Assembly (NCBI RefSeq): GCF_030348825.1
Contig: NZ_JAUCES010000005.1
Location: forward strand, 3,596,001-3,660,000
Direction of reading: 5' to 3'
DNA length: 64,000 nucleotides
Source: Fictibacillus sp. b24
GTDB taxonomy: Bacteria > Bacillota > Bacilli > Bacillales > Fictibacillaceae
The position numbers were made by a program, and so were the translations under genes. Within the stretch, counting starts at the first letter, position 1; the number at the start of each line of letters is the position of its first letter. Shown piece after piece: positions 53,914 through 63,076 of the stretch. A model generated the notes under the pieces. That model was not told where the DNA came from. It made no database searches and saw nothing but the letters and a program-made list of their open reading frames with translations.

Positions 53914-55014
53914 TTACGCTATCATTCTTTCTCTCAGCTTCTTATTGAGTAATATAAATGCTTGTTTTAAATCGTTCTTAGGAATTTTTGAATAGTTATC
54001 ACCAATACTTACTTCAAAAAAGCAGCTTTTCTCACTATTTTCTCTAAGGTGTCCCGTTAAACCAATCCCTGTTTCATCAATGGTTTCTGCTAAAATAGTT
54101 TCTACATCATCCTTCGATGCATGAAAGTGGACGTGAAACATATTAGATACAGGCTTTATTGGCAGTGTACGTACGCCTTCACAAGTGTTATAAAGATCAG
54201 CCAATTCCTTTGCGCCACTAAAATAACTATCCATTTTATCAATGCGTTGATCAAAATAGAAATCAGCACTTATGATATAAGGATAAAGACTGATTAGATC
54301 ACCGCCATGGCGTCTTTTCCAAACCTTTGATTCCTCAGTAAAGTCTTGTGGTCCCGCTAATATCGCTCCTGCAATGCCTCCGAGCCCTTTGTAGAACGAA
54401 ATATAAACACTATCAAAAAGAGAACAAACTTCAGCTGCAGTCTTAGCGTAGTATGGAAGAATTTCAATAAGTCTCGCTCCATCTAGATGAAGCTTAATTC
54501 CTTTATTACGGCAGTAATCTGAAATCGCCTGAAGTGTTTTGTATGTTGGTAGCTGTCCGCCTATTTCCCGCTGAGGAAGTTCAAGCAGTAAACAAGACAC
54601 CTCTTCTTTCATATTAACCACGTCATCCAGCTTAATGATTCTATTTTCATCAGCTAGAAGCACTGGTTCGATATGATGCAACTCTTTCAAACCATCTTCT
54701 TCATGAATCTCTAAGTGACATAACGGATGATAAGCTACTCTTTTCATCCCCTTTTGGTCACACCATATGCGCATCGCGATTTGCTGAGCCATCGTTCCAC
54801 TCGGAAAGAACACGGCAGATTCTTTGCCTAGATAGGCAGCCAACTTCTTTTGAAAATCTTCAATAATATGCCCTTTCCCGTACATATCACTTTCTTGTTT
54901 TTTTGAAACTGCGTCTAATGCATCTACCAAGACGGATATATCTCTTTTCCCATGACCCGTCACCTGATACTTAGCATGTTGATAGGCTTCAAATAATACG
55001 TTTTTGTTTTCCAA
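53914..55014 (-). CDS. threonine aldolase/beta-eliminating lyase-family PLP enzyme
   Basis: 366 residues, fold type I PLP enzyme. VFFPSGTMAQQIAMR (phosphate-binding region), KLHLDGARLIE (Asp that contacts the pyridine N), and SVYISFYKGLGGIAGAIL with the likely Schiff-base Lys. It resembles low-specificity L-threonine aldolases (LtaE), which split threonine to glycine and acetaldehyde. It is slightly longer than usual and may have another amino acid substrate. It begins 14 bp after the transporter operon's last gene, so it could be co-transcribed. Confidence 0.82.
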   Translation of the reverse strand: MENKNVLFEAYQHAKYQVTGHGKRDISVLVDALDAVSKKQESDMYGKGHIIEDFQKKLAAYLGKESAVFFPSGTMAQQIAMRIWCDQKGMKRVAYHPLCHLEIHEEDGLKELHHIEPVLLADENRIIKLDDVVNMKEEVSCLLLELPQREIGGQLPTYKTLQAISDYCRNKGIKLHLDGARLIEILPYYAKTAAEVCSLFDSVYISFYKGLGGIAGAILAGPQDFTEESKVWKRRHGGDLISLYPYIISADFYFDQRIDKMDSYFSGAKELADLYNTCEGVRTLPIKPVSNMFHVHFHASKDDVETILAETIDETGIGLTGHLRENSEKSCFFEVSIGDNYSKIPKNDLKQAFILLNKKLRERMIA

Positions 55015-55028
55015 CCCAAAATCTCCTC

Positions 55029-55733
55029 CTATTTATTCACATAATTCACATCACCATTGATTTTCAAATCACGGGGTACACTTAAAAGTATAAAGTCATT
55101 CCCCATTACAGATGTATGACGATCCTCAAATGCATTACCAGTACCAGAAAACTGACTAAATGCAAAACCTTGAGAGAATTTAGTAAAACTAACTTCCAAC
55201 ATCTTAGGAGCTTTTATAGAGAGCGTCTTTCCATCAAACTCTAGAGAAGGAGATTCTAATTTATCTGTAAAATCCATGCCATCAATATAGGATTTTCCGT
55301 AATAATGGGCAGCTTCTATAACACCGTCATTATTCTTCTTTTTTTCAACAAACACCATGATTCCATACATTTCTTTATCAATCATATTTACATCTAATGT
55401 GTTTTCTTTAGTGGGGAACGACCAGTTTTCTTTTTCTAAAAAAGTACCTTTGAAGTTTTCGAGCTTACCATTAAAGGCACGCTCTAGTACTTTACTTTGA
55501 GCCTCTTGAACTTTGTCCATCTCACTTCTTGTTACCATCTTTCCTTCTGTAACATTTTGAGGCAGCAGCGTAAAAGAAATAGCAGTCGCTAGCAACAATA
55601 CGACCGTATACCCTCCAAGCAGCCACTTTATTTTGCGAAGTCCGCCTCTTCTCTTATTGAACATGTAAGTGCCTATTCCAAAAGTAATCAGCACAAAAAA
55701 TATAATCGGTATCAGCAATACAATAATACTCAT
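55029..55733 (-). CDS. membrane-anchored hypothetical protein of the ABC operon
   Basis: 234 residues, two N-terminal membrane helices (about 4-24 and 39-58) and an extracellular beta-rich domain. I do not recognise a family. It overlaps the permease gene by 4 bp, so it is part of the GntR/ABC operon and may be an accessory subunit. Confidence 0.62.
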   Translation of the reverse strand: MSIIVLLIPIIFFVLITFGIGTYMFNKRRGGLRKIKWLLGGYTVVLLLATAISFTLLPQNVTEGKMVTRSEMDKVQEAQSKVLERAFNGKLENFKGTFLEKENWSFPTKENTLDVNMIDKEMYGIMVFVEKKKNNDGVIEAAHYYGKSYIDGMDFTDKLESPSLEFDGKTLSIKAPKMLEVSFTKFSQGFAFSQFSGTGNAFEDRHTSVMGNDFILLSVPRDLKINGDVNYVNK

Positions 55734-56485
55734 TTCCTTACCTCCATTCGGTTAGAGATCCCTATGCTAGAGAGCAATAAGACGATAGATACTACCAACA
55801 CTTTTACGGCAAACAGGGCAAATGAAGTTTCAGCTCCAAAAAACTTACTTACATTCATGAATAACGTAGGGTTTCCACCAAGACCATCCATGATTAAACC
55901 ACCAAAAGCAAAGGTTGGAATAATGAAGAGAAAACCTCGGTGCAATTGAATTAAAATTCCAATAAAATAACCCGCACTAGCAAAAAGAAAGATATAAAGG
56001 ACAGATGCACTGATCCCCGTAACCCATGTCAAAAAGGGAAGCGTATCCATGATAATTGAGAAATTGTCTTTTAAGTAAAATGCAAGAACTTGAAAAAGGT
56101 GGGTAGAAAAGTAAACGGATAATCCTGCAAATATACTGGCAGATAGTAGAAAAAGAATGTTCGAAAAGTGGCTGATCCTACGGTTTGTAATAAATGAAAA
56201 ATCATCGTAGCGATAAGCTTTGGTCGTTATAATGATCGCTGTAATAAACGCCCAAATCATCATAAACACTAATATAATGTCACCTGAATAATAATTGACT
56301 TCGTAAGATATAGAATTGGATGTACTACCGCTCATACCATTTCCATTAAAGGAGAAAAAAATCGCGAGTAACTGAATCATAATTAAAGAAGTAAAAACCC
56401 CAAAGTATGACTTCAACTTATAGCGGTATTGCTTCTTCACAATGTCCCAAGTTTTAACCTCTGTTAAATACATGATCGATCCCAC
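55730..56485 (-). CDS. ABC transporter permease (YtrC/YhcI-like)
   Basis: 251 residues with six membrane helices, no EAA loop, of the ABC-2-like type. It overlaps the ATPase gene by 32 bp and the following gene by 4 bp. YtrA-family operons usually encode such ATPase and permease pairs and respond to cell-wall or other stress, but the substrate here is unknown. Confidence 0.82.
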   Translation of the reverse strand: MGSIMYLTEVKTWDIVKKQYRYKLKSYFGVFTSLIMIQLLAIFFSFNGNGMSGSTSNSISYEVNYYSGDIILVFMMIWAFITAIIITTKAYRYDDFSFITNRRISHFSNILFLLSASIFAGLSVYFSTHLFQVLAFYLKDNFSIIMDTLPFLTWVTGISASVLYIFLFASAGYFIGILIQLHRGFLFIIPTFAFGGLIMDGLGGNPTLFMNVSKFFGAETSFALFAVKVLVVSIVLLLSSIGISNRMEVRK

Positions 56486-57356
56486 CCTTTGTTTTACTTG
56501 TTAAATAACTGCAAATATCTTCTGCAGAAACCTGCGTGATTTCTAGCCCTAAGCCTCTGGCATCCTCAAGCTCTTTTATGGAACGATCATTTTTAACAAC
56601 CGCGTATGAGAGATTAGCGCCAATATCCTGTACATGAATGGTTTCAATTCTATCGATCCACTCCTGTACCTTTTCTGTTTTACCGCGAACACCAATCGCA
56701 TAGTCCCTTAGCGCATCAATGGACAGATGAAGACATTTTTCACCTGACTTAATAAGCAATACATCTTCTAACAAATCTTCTACTTCATCTAGTAAATGGC
56801 TTGATAAAATAATGGTTCGCGGGTGAGAAATGTACTCTTTTAGCAGTGCTCGATAAAAGTCTTTTCTTGTACCTGAATCCATACCGCTCGTAGGTTCATC
56901 CATAATCGTGAGTGGGCAGCGCGCTGCTAATCCGATGATCATATTAAAAGTACTTTTCATCCCTTTTGAGAGATTTCCATGATACTGTCCTGGATTCAAA
57001 GCAAAATAATCAAATAGCCGCAAAGCTAAATCGTGATCCCAGTTCGGATAAAAGTTCCCCGCAGTTTCAAGCAGCTCTTTTAACGTTAATCCTTGAGAAA
57101 AACTCATTTCGTTATCTATAAAAATGGTATTAGCAGAAACTTTTAGATTATTAAATGGATTCTCTGAGAAGACTTGAATGTCACCAGAAGAATGATGAAG
57201 ATAACCTGCAATGATTTTTAATAGCGTTGTCTTTCCTGCTCCATTGCGTCCAATTAAACCTGTAATCTTATTCTCCGCTAATCGAAAGGTCATAGAGTTA
57301 ATCACTTTTGATTTCCCATATTGCTTTGTCAGATCATTACATACCACTACATTCAT
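56454..57356 (-). CDS. ABC transporter ATPase (YtrB/YhcG-like)
   Basis: 300 residues: Walker A GRNGAGKTT (36-44), a non-canonical signature NLSKGMKS instead of LSGGQ, Walker B LTIMDEPTSGMD, and switch region SSHLLDEVEDL. The C-terminal ~90 residues are an extra domain seen in exporters of this family. Its start overlaps the GntR gene stop by 4 bp. Confidence 0.88.
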   Translation of the reverse strand: MNVVVCNDLTKQYGKSKVINSMTFRLAENKITGLIGRNGAGKTTLLKIIAGYLHHSSGDIQVFSENPFNNLKVSANTIFIDNEMSFSQGLTLKELLETAGNFYPNWDHDLALRLFDYFALNPGQYHGNLSKGMKSTFNMIIGLAARCPLTIMDEPTSGMDSGTRKDFYRALLKEYISHPRTIILSSHLLDEVEDLLEDVLLIKSGEKCLHLSIDALRDYAIGVRGKTEKVQEWIDRIETIHVQDIGANLSYAVVKNDRSIKELEDARGLGLEITQVSAEDICSYLTSKTKGGIDHVFNRG

Positions 57357-57739
57357 GCTTGCTCCTCCTTTATCTTTTGGTGTGTATCTTTAATCATCGT
57401 CACAAGCTCATCGACCTCCACTTGTAATTGAACAGCTTCTCTCGCTAGTTCGTTCACCAGTGTGTTCAACTTGGAATTCTTTCTTTTTCTGAGGATGATC
57501 TTTCGTGCATCTGCTGCTACAAACATACCTAGTCCCCTCTTCTTATAAAGAACGTTATCGTCAGCCAACAGGTTTATGCCTTTCCCTGCTGTGGCTGGAT
57601 TTACATTAAACATCTCAGCTAATTGATATTGTGAATAGACCTTTTCATCTGCTTGAATCGTTTCATTTAAGATTTCATTTTCAAGCCATTCAGCGATCTG
57701 AACGTAAATCGGTTTCATACTGTCAGCATTCAGCAGCAA
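57353..57739 (-). CDS. GntR-family regulator, YtrA subfamily
   Basis: 128 residues: N-terminal winged HTH (PIYVQIAEWLENEI to YQLAEMFNVNPATAGKGINLL, about 10-70) and a short dimerisation tail (about 80-125) typical of YtrA. It heads an operon with ABC ATPase, permease and accessory genes and should repress it by binding the 30-bp palindrome upstream. Start TTG 57739 has GGAGGTGA 7 nt upstream; ATG 57718 (MKPIYVQ) is an alternative. Confidence 0.9.
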   Translation of the reverse strand: MLLNADSMKPIYVQIAEWLENEILNETIQADEKVYSQYQLAEMFNVNPATAGKGINLLADDNVLYKKRGLGMFVAADARKIILRKRKNSKLNTLVNELAREAVQLQVEVDELVTMIKDTHQKIKEEQA

Positions 57740-57764
57740 TTGTACTTCACCTCCAACTTACCAC

Positions 57765-57794
57765 TATAGTACATTACATATGTAATGTACTATA
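57765..57794. promoter_or_regulatory. 30-bp perfect palindrome, GntR operator over promoter
   Basis: The half-site TATAGTACATTACAT is followed by its exact reverse complement. On the reverse strand TTGCAT (57812-57807) and TACATT (57789-57784) with 17-bp spacing make a candidate promoter, with its -10 inside the palindrome. Repressor binding would block transcription of the GntR/ABC operon. Confidence 0.9.
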
Positions 57795-57834
57795 TATTAC
57801 CAATATATGCAATAAATTGTTTTTGATTACAATT

Positions 57835-57867
57835 AAAAAGACAGCTCCCTTTACCGAGGAAACTGCC
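57835..57867 (-). terminator. terminator of the VWA gene
   Basis: On the reverse strand GGCAGTTTCC pairs with GGGAGCTGTC (three wobbles), then TTTTT. Confidence 0.7.
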
Positions 57868-57880
57868 TAATACCAAACCA

Positions 57881-58462
57881 TTATTTTCTTCTTTCCGTTA
57901 CTTGCTCGCTCATAATCGTGTACATATTCTCTACTCCATCATTGGTGGCTTCAAAGTGAAAAGCATTTTCCTCTTTAATCCCTATGCTTTCCGCTTCTTT
58001 CGCCACATCAATGTTAGCGCCCATAAAGATAAACTCCCAGCTGTACTTCTCTTGCTGGTGACGGATCAGATCCTTTACTTTTTCATATGAAAATTCATGA
58101 CTCGCATTTTCCATACCATCAGTCGTAATAACAAAGATTATCTTTCCGGGTCTATCCTCTTCATTTACCTGTGAAAGCCTGTAACCCACATCCAATATTG
58201 TTTTGCCTACAGCATCTAAAAGAGCTGTAGTTCCCCTGACATAATACTCATTACTGGTTAAATGAACGCTTTTTGCAGGCGCACCGCTACAAAGAACTTC
58301 ATACTGATCATCAAAAAGAACCGCAGTAAGAACTGTTTCTCCATCAAGCTCACATTGTCTTTTCACAAATGAGTTAAACCCGCCAATTGTATCCTTCTCC
58401 AGCCCTGACATAGAACCGCTTCGATCCAGCAAAAACACGATCTCTGTTAACTTCTTATTCAT
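57881..58462 (-). CDS. von Willebrand factor A domain protein
   Basis: 193 residues, a single VWA domain. The MIDAS motif is DRSGSMS (Asp13, Ser15, Ser17), with a further Thr in RGTTALLDA and Asp in VITTDGMEN completing the metal site. It lacks signal peptide or membrane span, so it is cytoplasmic. Divergent from a small HTH-like gene 97 bp away, and likely functionally linked. Cytoplasmic VWA proteins often act with chaperone-like or stress systems, but I cannot assign a role. Confidence 0.85.
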   Translation of the reverse strand: MNKKLTEIVFLLDRSGSMSGLEKDTIGGFNSFVKRQCELDGETVLTAVLFDDQYEVLCSGAPAKSVHLTSNEYYVRGTTALLDAVGKTILDVGYRLSQVNEEDRPGKIIFVITTDGMENASHEFSYEKVKDLIRHQQEKYSWEFIFMGANIDVAKEAESIGIKEENAFHFEATNDGVENMYTIMSEQVTERRK

Positions 58463-58559
58463 CCTTAACCATCTCCTAATGATTTGTCATGCTATAATAA
58501 TAGCTAGAATTATCCAGCTCATGGTCGCCTTTAAAGCGACATTTAAGGAGGATGTCTCT

Positions 58560-59060
58560 ATGCTTGATCAAAAGCTTTTATTAGAATTAGAAACGTATCT
58601 TAATGAACGCTTAATAATGGAATTAGAAGTTTGCAAGTCCTCCGAAATCATGGAAGAAAGTCTAGAAGAAAACAGCCTGCGTTTTGAATTGGACGAATTT
58701 ATTCATAAAAATCGGAAGCCCACACTTCAGGAAAAACTTTTTCAACTTATTGATCAGAAAGATGTTTTGGACACAGAGGTTTACAAAAAGGCTGGTTTAG
58801 ACCGAAAGCATTTTTCAAAAATACGCTCAAAATCAGATTACCGGCCAAAGAAAAATACGATCCTTGCGCTAGCTTTGGCTTTGGAGTTGAACGAAGAGAA
58901 TACAGAAGAACTTTTAGAAACAGCAGGCTATTCGTTATCTGACAGTGATACGAACGATTTAATCTTCAGATTTTGCATCAACAAAAAAATTTATGATAGG
59001 TTTGAAGTTAATGAGTATCTTGTTCATTTCAGTCTAACGCCTATAGGAAGTTCCATATAA
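58560..59060 (+). CDS. helix-turn-helix-like protein divergent from the VWA gene
   Basis: About 166 residues. The first ~60 are acidic and helical. Residues ~75-145 show a degenerate XRE-like HTH: VYKKAGLDRKHFSKIRSKSD, then KKNTILALALALELNEENTEELLETAGYSLSD, a pattern found in phage-repressor-like domains. ATG 58560 has GGAGGATG upstream; the frame runs back to 58479 without support. A GTCGC-N7-GCGAC inverted repeat lies in the shared intergenic region and may be its site. Confidence 0.65.
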   Translation: MLDQKLLLELETYLNERLIMELEVCKSSEIMEESLEENSLRFELDEFIHKNRKPTLQEKLFQLIDQKDVLDTEVYKKAGLDRKHFSKIRSKSDYRPKKNTILALALALELNEENTEELLETAGYSLSDSDTNDLIFRFCINKKIYDRFEVNEYLVHFSLTPIGSSI

Positions 59061-59091
59061 AAAGACAACCTCTCACAGTGAAGTTGTCTTT
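59061..59091. terminator. bidirectional terminator
   Basis: AAAGACAAC (59061-59069) pairs with GTTGTCTTT (59083-59091) between convergent genes. Confidence 0.75.
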
Positions 59092-59100
59092 CTGCATTTT

Positions 59101-60213
59101 TTATTCTATTGCACCTGCAACATCATAATCTGATAAATCAAGCTCGGATGGTTTTCCTAATGCAAGCTTTGCGAGTTCTGCACCAAGATAAGGTCCGCTC
59201 GTTAAGCCTGATGCTCCAAGTCCATTTGCAATCCATATCTTTTTATAGGTAGGCAAAGGTCCGATAACAGGTAAAAATCCTGGTGTGAACGGACGAAATC
59301 CTACCCTGGTCTCAAGGATGGTTCCGTCTGACAGACCTGGTGCAACAGCTAATGCTTTTGTAAGAATTTCATGTACACCACCAGCAGTTACCCGATCATC
59401 AAAACCTTCTTCATCTTCGTGTGTTGCGCCAACAACCACTCTGTCATCAAATGTTAAGATGTACTGGTTTGTCGGCGGCATTACGACAGGCCAAGAATCA
59501 GTTTCTGTTTGAGGCAGCTGCAGATGAATAATCTGTGCTTTTTGCGGAGTTACTTTGAAGGTGATTCCGAGCGGCTGCAGGATCTCGTTTGACCATGCAC
59601 CGGCTGTGACTACAACCTCATCTGCCAGTATTTCTTTACCCTCAATGGTAACTCCAACAACAACATTATTTTTATGGATTAGAGTTGCGTTGCCATTTAA
59701 GAATGTCGCACCATTATTAGCCGCTGCACGCACTAACGCATTCCGCATCGCTCGGCCATTCACGCGAGCTCCACCACTTACAAAAACAGAGCCGTATTCT
59801 TCAGATAGAGGAGGAAAACGCTTCTTTGTTTCTTCAGGTGAAAGGATCGTAATCTCCCCAATTTCAGGCGCATCTTCTCTTCGTTTCATTGCTCGTTCTG
59901 CCATTTTTTCAAGTTTTTCTGAGTCTGCATGCAAACTGAGTGTACCTACTCGTTTATACCCCGTATCCGTTTCACCATCAGCTTCAAGTTGCTGAATGAG
60001 TTCAGGATAATAACGCGCACCACCTTTTGCTAATTTGTACCACGCTTTGTTTCGGCGCTGCGAAAGCCAAGGACATACGATTCCAGCGGCTGCATCCGTT
60101 GCCTGTCCTCTATCTTGCCGATCCACCACTATCACTTCAGCACCGGATTTGGCTAAGTGATAAGCAGTAGATGCTCCTAGAATCCCTGCACCAATGACAA
60201 TGATTTTTTTCAT
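59101..60213 (-). CDS. FAD-dependent amino acid oxidase/dehydrogenase (DAO family)
   Basis: 370 residues. The N-terminal dinucleotide motif IIVIGAGILGASTAYHLAKSGAEV (split here to GAGILGAS at about 8-15) and the C-terminal GLGASGLTSGPYLGAELA match glycine oxidase, D-amino acid dehydrogenase and B. subtilis YurR. It oxidises an amine or amino acid with FAD. No partner enzyme is adjacent, so substrate and acceptor are unknown. Confidence 0.88.
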   Translation of the reverse strand: MKKIIVIGAGILGASTAYHLAKSGAEVIVVDRQDRGQATDAAAGIVCPWLSQRRNKAWYKLAKGGARYYPELIQQLEADGETDTGYKRVGTLSLHADSEKLEKMAERAMKRREDAPEIGEITILSPEETKKRFPPLSEEYGSVFVSGGARVNGRAMRNALVRAAANNGATFLNGNATLIHKNNVVVGVTIEGKEILADEVVVTAGAWSNEILQPLGITFKVTPQKAQIIHLQLPQTETDSWPVVMPPTNQYILTFDDRVVVGATHEDEEGFDDRVTAGGVHEILTKALAVAPGLSDGTILETRVGFRPFTPGFLPVIGPLPTYKKIWIANGLGASGLTSGPYLGAELAKLALGKPSELDLSDYDVAGAIE

Positions 60214-60280
60214 ATATTAACACCTTTTAACTTCTGACTGTATTTTATCGAGTTGAAAACTCTTTACAACTAAGTCTAAC

Positions 60281-61141
60281 CTATTTAACTAACTCTAAAA
60301 AGTTCCCCCCAAGGATACACTTAATTTGAGTATCAGGAATCTCAAGTGATTCAATCCATGATTTTTTATGAGAGTAATCATATTTGTTAAATTCTTTCAT
60401 TCCATACGGTCCATCACATCCATATAATACTTTTTTATATCCCAAATATTCCACTGCCATCTTCACTATAGATGGAGTTAAATAATCACTTGAGGTATCA
60501 ACATACACATTAGGCTTATCCTTAATGAATTTCCATAGTTTCTTCCAATACGGTAGACCTGCGTGTGCATATAAAATTTTAAGTTGTGGATATCTCTCAG
60601 GAAGATATTTATAGGATTCCTTTTCTGATGATAGATGTATAATTATAGGTTTTCTCATTTCTTCACACATAGCTGCAACCCTATCAAGTTCTTTAATACT
60701 ATAACTGTGCATGAAAGGATGAGCTTTCACACCGATAAATCTAGAGTTACTAAGATAGTTTTCCAGTTTTTCTAATGATGAAGGCACCTTTGGATTTACT
60801 GCTGCCCAGCCGAGGAAACGGTCTGGGAATCTATCAATTGCAGAAGCGACTATTTCGTTATTGGGCATAGAAAAAATTTCATATGAATTTCCATAAAGTT
60901 TTAACCGTCCATCCTTTACAAGACCATCATAAATTTTAAGCCCAATTTGAGGAACATTTAATATTAAAGAACGAAATAAGCGCTGTAAATTATGTTGGAA
61001 AATACTATCAATTTCAAACATTGTCTCATTCATAGGTGGAATTAAAACTGTTTTATCAACATTGTTTCTATCCATTCCTTCTATCATTTTTTCTAAAGTT
61101 AACATTTTTTCATCCACATGAAAATGGCAATCAATAATCAT
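60281..61141 (-). CDS. amidohydrolase-family protein
   Basis: About 286 residues. It begins MIIDCHFHVDE, the metal-binding HxH of TIM-barrel amidohydrolases, and continues IGVKAHPFMHSYS, IIIHLSSEKESYKYL, YAHAGLPYW and LYGCDGPYG, the usual His/His/Asp positions of the family (PF04909-like). ATG 61141 was chosen because AAGGAGATATT precedes it. Decarboxylase and hydrolase members exist, and the substrate is unknown. Confidence 0.8.
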   Translation of the reverse strand: MIIDCHFHVDEKMLTLEKMIEGMDRNNVDKTVLIPPMNETMFEIDSIFQHNLQRLFRSLILNVPQIGLKIYDGLVKDGRLKLYGNSYEIFSMPNNEIVASAIDRFPDRFLGWAAVNPKVPSSLEKLENYLSNSRFIGVKAHPFMHSYSIKELDRVAAMCEEMRKPIIIHLSSEKESYKYLPERYPQLKILYAHAGLPYWKKLWKFIKDKPNVYVDTSSDYLTPSIVKMAVEYLGYKKVLYGCDGPYGMKEFNKYDYSHKKSWIESLEIPDTQIKCILGGNFLELVK

Positions 61142-61222
61142 TGAATATCTCCTTAAAAAGAAAAATCTTCCATTCAATTCAAATTATACGTCACCTATTA
61201 TATGATTAATATTAAAATAAAT

Positions 61223-61241
61223 GCTCCCTATGAAAGGGAGC
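61223..61241 (-). terminator. terminator of the small hypothetical gene
   Basis: GCTCCCT (61223-61229) pairs with AGGGAGC (61235-61241), followed on the reverse strand by ATTTATTTT. Confidence 0.7.
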
Positions 61242-61279
61242 GAATGGTTTGTATTTTTCTAAGTGGAAATTAAACAAGT

Positions 61280-61618
61280 TTATGCATGAAAAACAACAAG
61301 ATTTATTGCTGCTAAAAAAGATTCAAGCTCACTTTCAGTCTTAAATTTAAATGAATACCCAAATGTTATAGGTTTTTGACCTGTATTGACCCTTTTAGGA
61401 AAGAGACTAAGAGCTGTGCTATTAAAAACACCATGACTTATATGTCTTAAACCGTTATTTTGTTCAACCGTTTCTGGATGTAATACGATACTAATCTCTT
61501 TATTTGGCAACAAATAAATTACATCTTTTGTATGTATGTTTTCGTATTCAAATGCTTTGCTCGTTTCTTTCGTTAACTTAAACTCATTTTTTTCAAAAAT
61601 ACTCTTTAAATTCTCCAT
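61280..61618 (-). CDS. hypothetical protein
   Basis: 112 residues, charged, soluble, with no membrane span, signal or motif I recognise. The composition and size resemble small immunity-type or SMI1-unrelated proteins, but this is not evidence of function. It stands alone with its own terminator. Confidence 0.55.
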   Translation of the reverse strand: MENLKSIFEKNEFKLTKETSKAFEYENIHTKDVIYLLPNKEISIVLHPETVEQNNGLRHISHGVFNSTALSLFPKRVNTGQKPITFGYSFKFKTESELESFLAAINLVVFHA

Positions 61619-61725
61619 TTACATCAACCCTTTATAAATAGTTCGGTACTAGCAATTTGCTAAAACTATTTCTTTTCGTCTATTGTAACAAAACTTCCAA
61701 CTCCACATTGGAGAAAAAACTTAAA

Positions 61726-61756
61726 AAAAGAAGCAGGATCATCTCCTGCTTCTTTT
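61726..61756 (-). terminator. terminator of the old yellow enzyme gene
   Basis: AAAAGAAGCAGGA (61726-61738) pairs perfectly with 61744-61756, with a T-rich run on the reverse strand. Confidence 0.88.
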
Positions 61757-61760
61757 CTAC

Positions 61761-62885
61761 TTATTCAACTCCAGGAAACCATCCTGGTGAATTTATGATT
61801 GCGTTCCATAATGGATCTGGAACAACCAATTCTTTTTGTTTCGTTTTATCAATCTTTGTTACGATTTCTGATTCTCGGCCTTGTTTTATCTTCTGTACCC
61901 AGTCTGGATCGATAATCAGTTCACGGCCAAGGGCGATTAGCGGAACACCTGTCTCAAGCGCTTTTATAGCATCATCTGCCGTGTAGATTGATCCGACACC
62001 GATTACTGGAACACGGTCTCCTGCTCTTTCTTTAATGATTTCAATACGAGGACGTGTATCTTCTACACCGCGTCTAGGCTCTGACCAGAAATCCATCAAA
62101 GAAACGTGCAGGTAATCTAGATTCTTTACGCTTAATGCATCAACAAGTGCTAATGTGTCTGCCATCGTGATTCCAGGTGTTTCCGGCTCTTCTGGTGAGA
62201 AGCGGTAGCCCACGATGAATGTATCATCAGCGTGTTCTGCCACTGCTTTTTTAACAGAATCTACTACAGCAAGTGGAAACGCCATACGCTTTTCTAATGA
62301 ACCTCCCCACTGATCCTCGCGACGATTAGCATGCGGAGAAAAGAACTGCTGAATCAAGTAACCATTCGCTCCATGAATTTCAACACCGTCAAAACCAGCT
62401 TCAATAGCGCGCCTTGTCGCTTCTCCAAAATCACGTATGACCGAAGCTACCTCATCAGAAGTTAACGGGCGAGGCACTGGTTTGCCTTCAGCTGAAGGAA
62501 TATCACTTGCACTTACCACATCGCCGTTTGGAACTAGCTCAGGCGGTACTTCACGGCCGCCGTGAAAAATCTGAAGAATTGCTTTTGAACCTTTTGCTTG
62601 AATAGCAGAAGCTAAACGGCGAAGACTCGGAATCATGTCATCCGTATCTCCTGCAAACTCTCCCGGAAATCCTTTACCATTGGCTGTTACATTTGTACAA
62701 GCTGTGATCACCATGCCAACACCTTCAGAACGGCGCTCATAATATTGGATTTCTTCGTTAGTTACTGTTCCATCAGGATTGGATGAGAAGTTTGTCATGG
62801 GTGCCATCACAACTCGGTTTTTAAGTTCTACACCATTTTTAAAGCTAAATGTTTTAAATAATGGTGCGTATTTTTCGTTCATCAT
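61761..62885 (-). CDS. old yellow enzyme-family NADH:flavin oxidoreductase (YqiG-like)
   Basis: About 374 residues, one FMN TIM barrel. KNRVVMAPMTNFSSNPDG at the N-terminus, IHGANGYLIQQFFSPHANRR with the active-site His/Asn pair, and the C-terminal VIGVGSIYTADDAI/GRELIIDPDW. It resembles B. subtilis YqiG and should reduce activated C=C bonds with NAD(P)H. ATG 62885 follows AGAGGTGG; GTG 62897 lies in that ribosome site. Confidence 0.9.
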   Translation of the reverse strand: MMNEKYAPLFKTFSFKNGVELKNRVVMAPMTNFSSNPDGTVTNEEIQYYERRSEGVGMVITACTNVTANGKGFPGEFAGDTDDMIPSLRRLASAIQAKGSKAILQIFHGGREVPPELVPNGDVVSASDIPSAEGKPVPRPLTSDEVASVIRDFGEATRRAIEAGFDGVEIHGANGYLIQQFFSPHANRREDQWGGSLEKRMAFPLAVVDSVKKAVAEHADDTFIVGYRFSPEEPETPGITMADTLALVDALSVKNLDYLHVSLMDFWSEPRRGVEDTRPRIEIIKERAGDRVPVIGVGSIYTADDAIKALETGVPLIALGRELIIDPDWVQKIKQGRESEIVTKIDKTKQKELVVPDPLWNAIINSPGWFPGVE

Positions 62886-63076
62886 GCTGCTTTCCACCTC
62901 TTTATTTAATCACTTAATAACTTTCTTTTTTAAAGTAACTATTATATTAATACCCACAATTCAGAAAAGCAAAAGTTACGCTTCTGTTTTAATAATAATT
63001 TATTAAGGGAAAAGTATAATTCTAAGAAATGCAGTCTACTGCCTGCTCTATTTACACTACAACTCAGGAGGTAATC

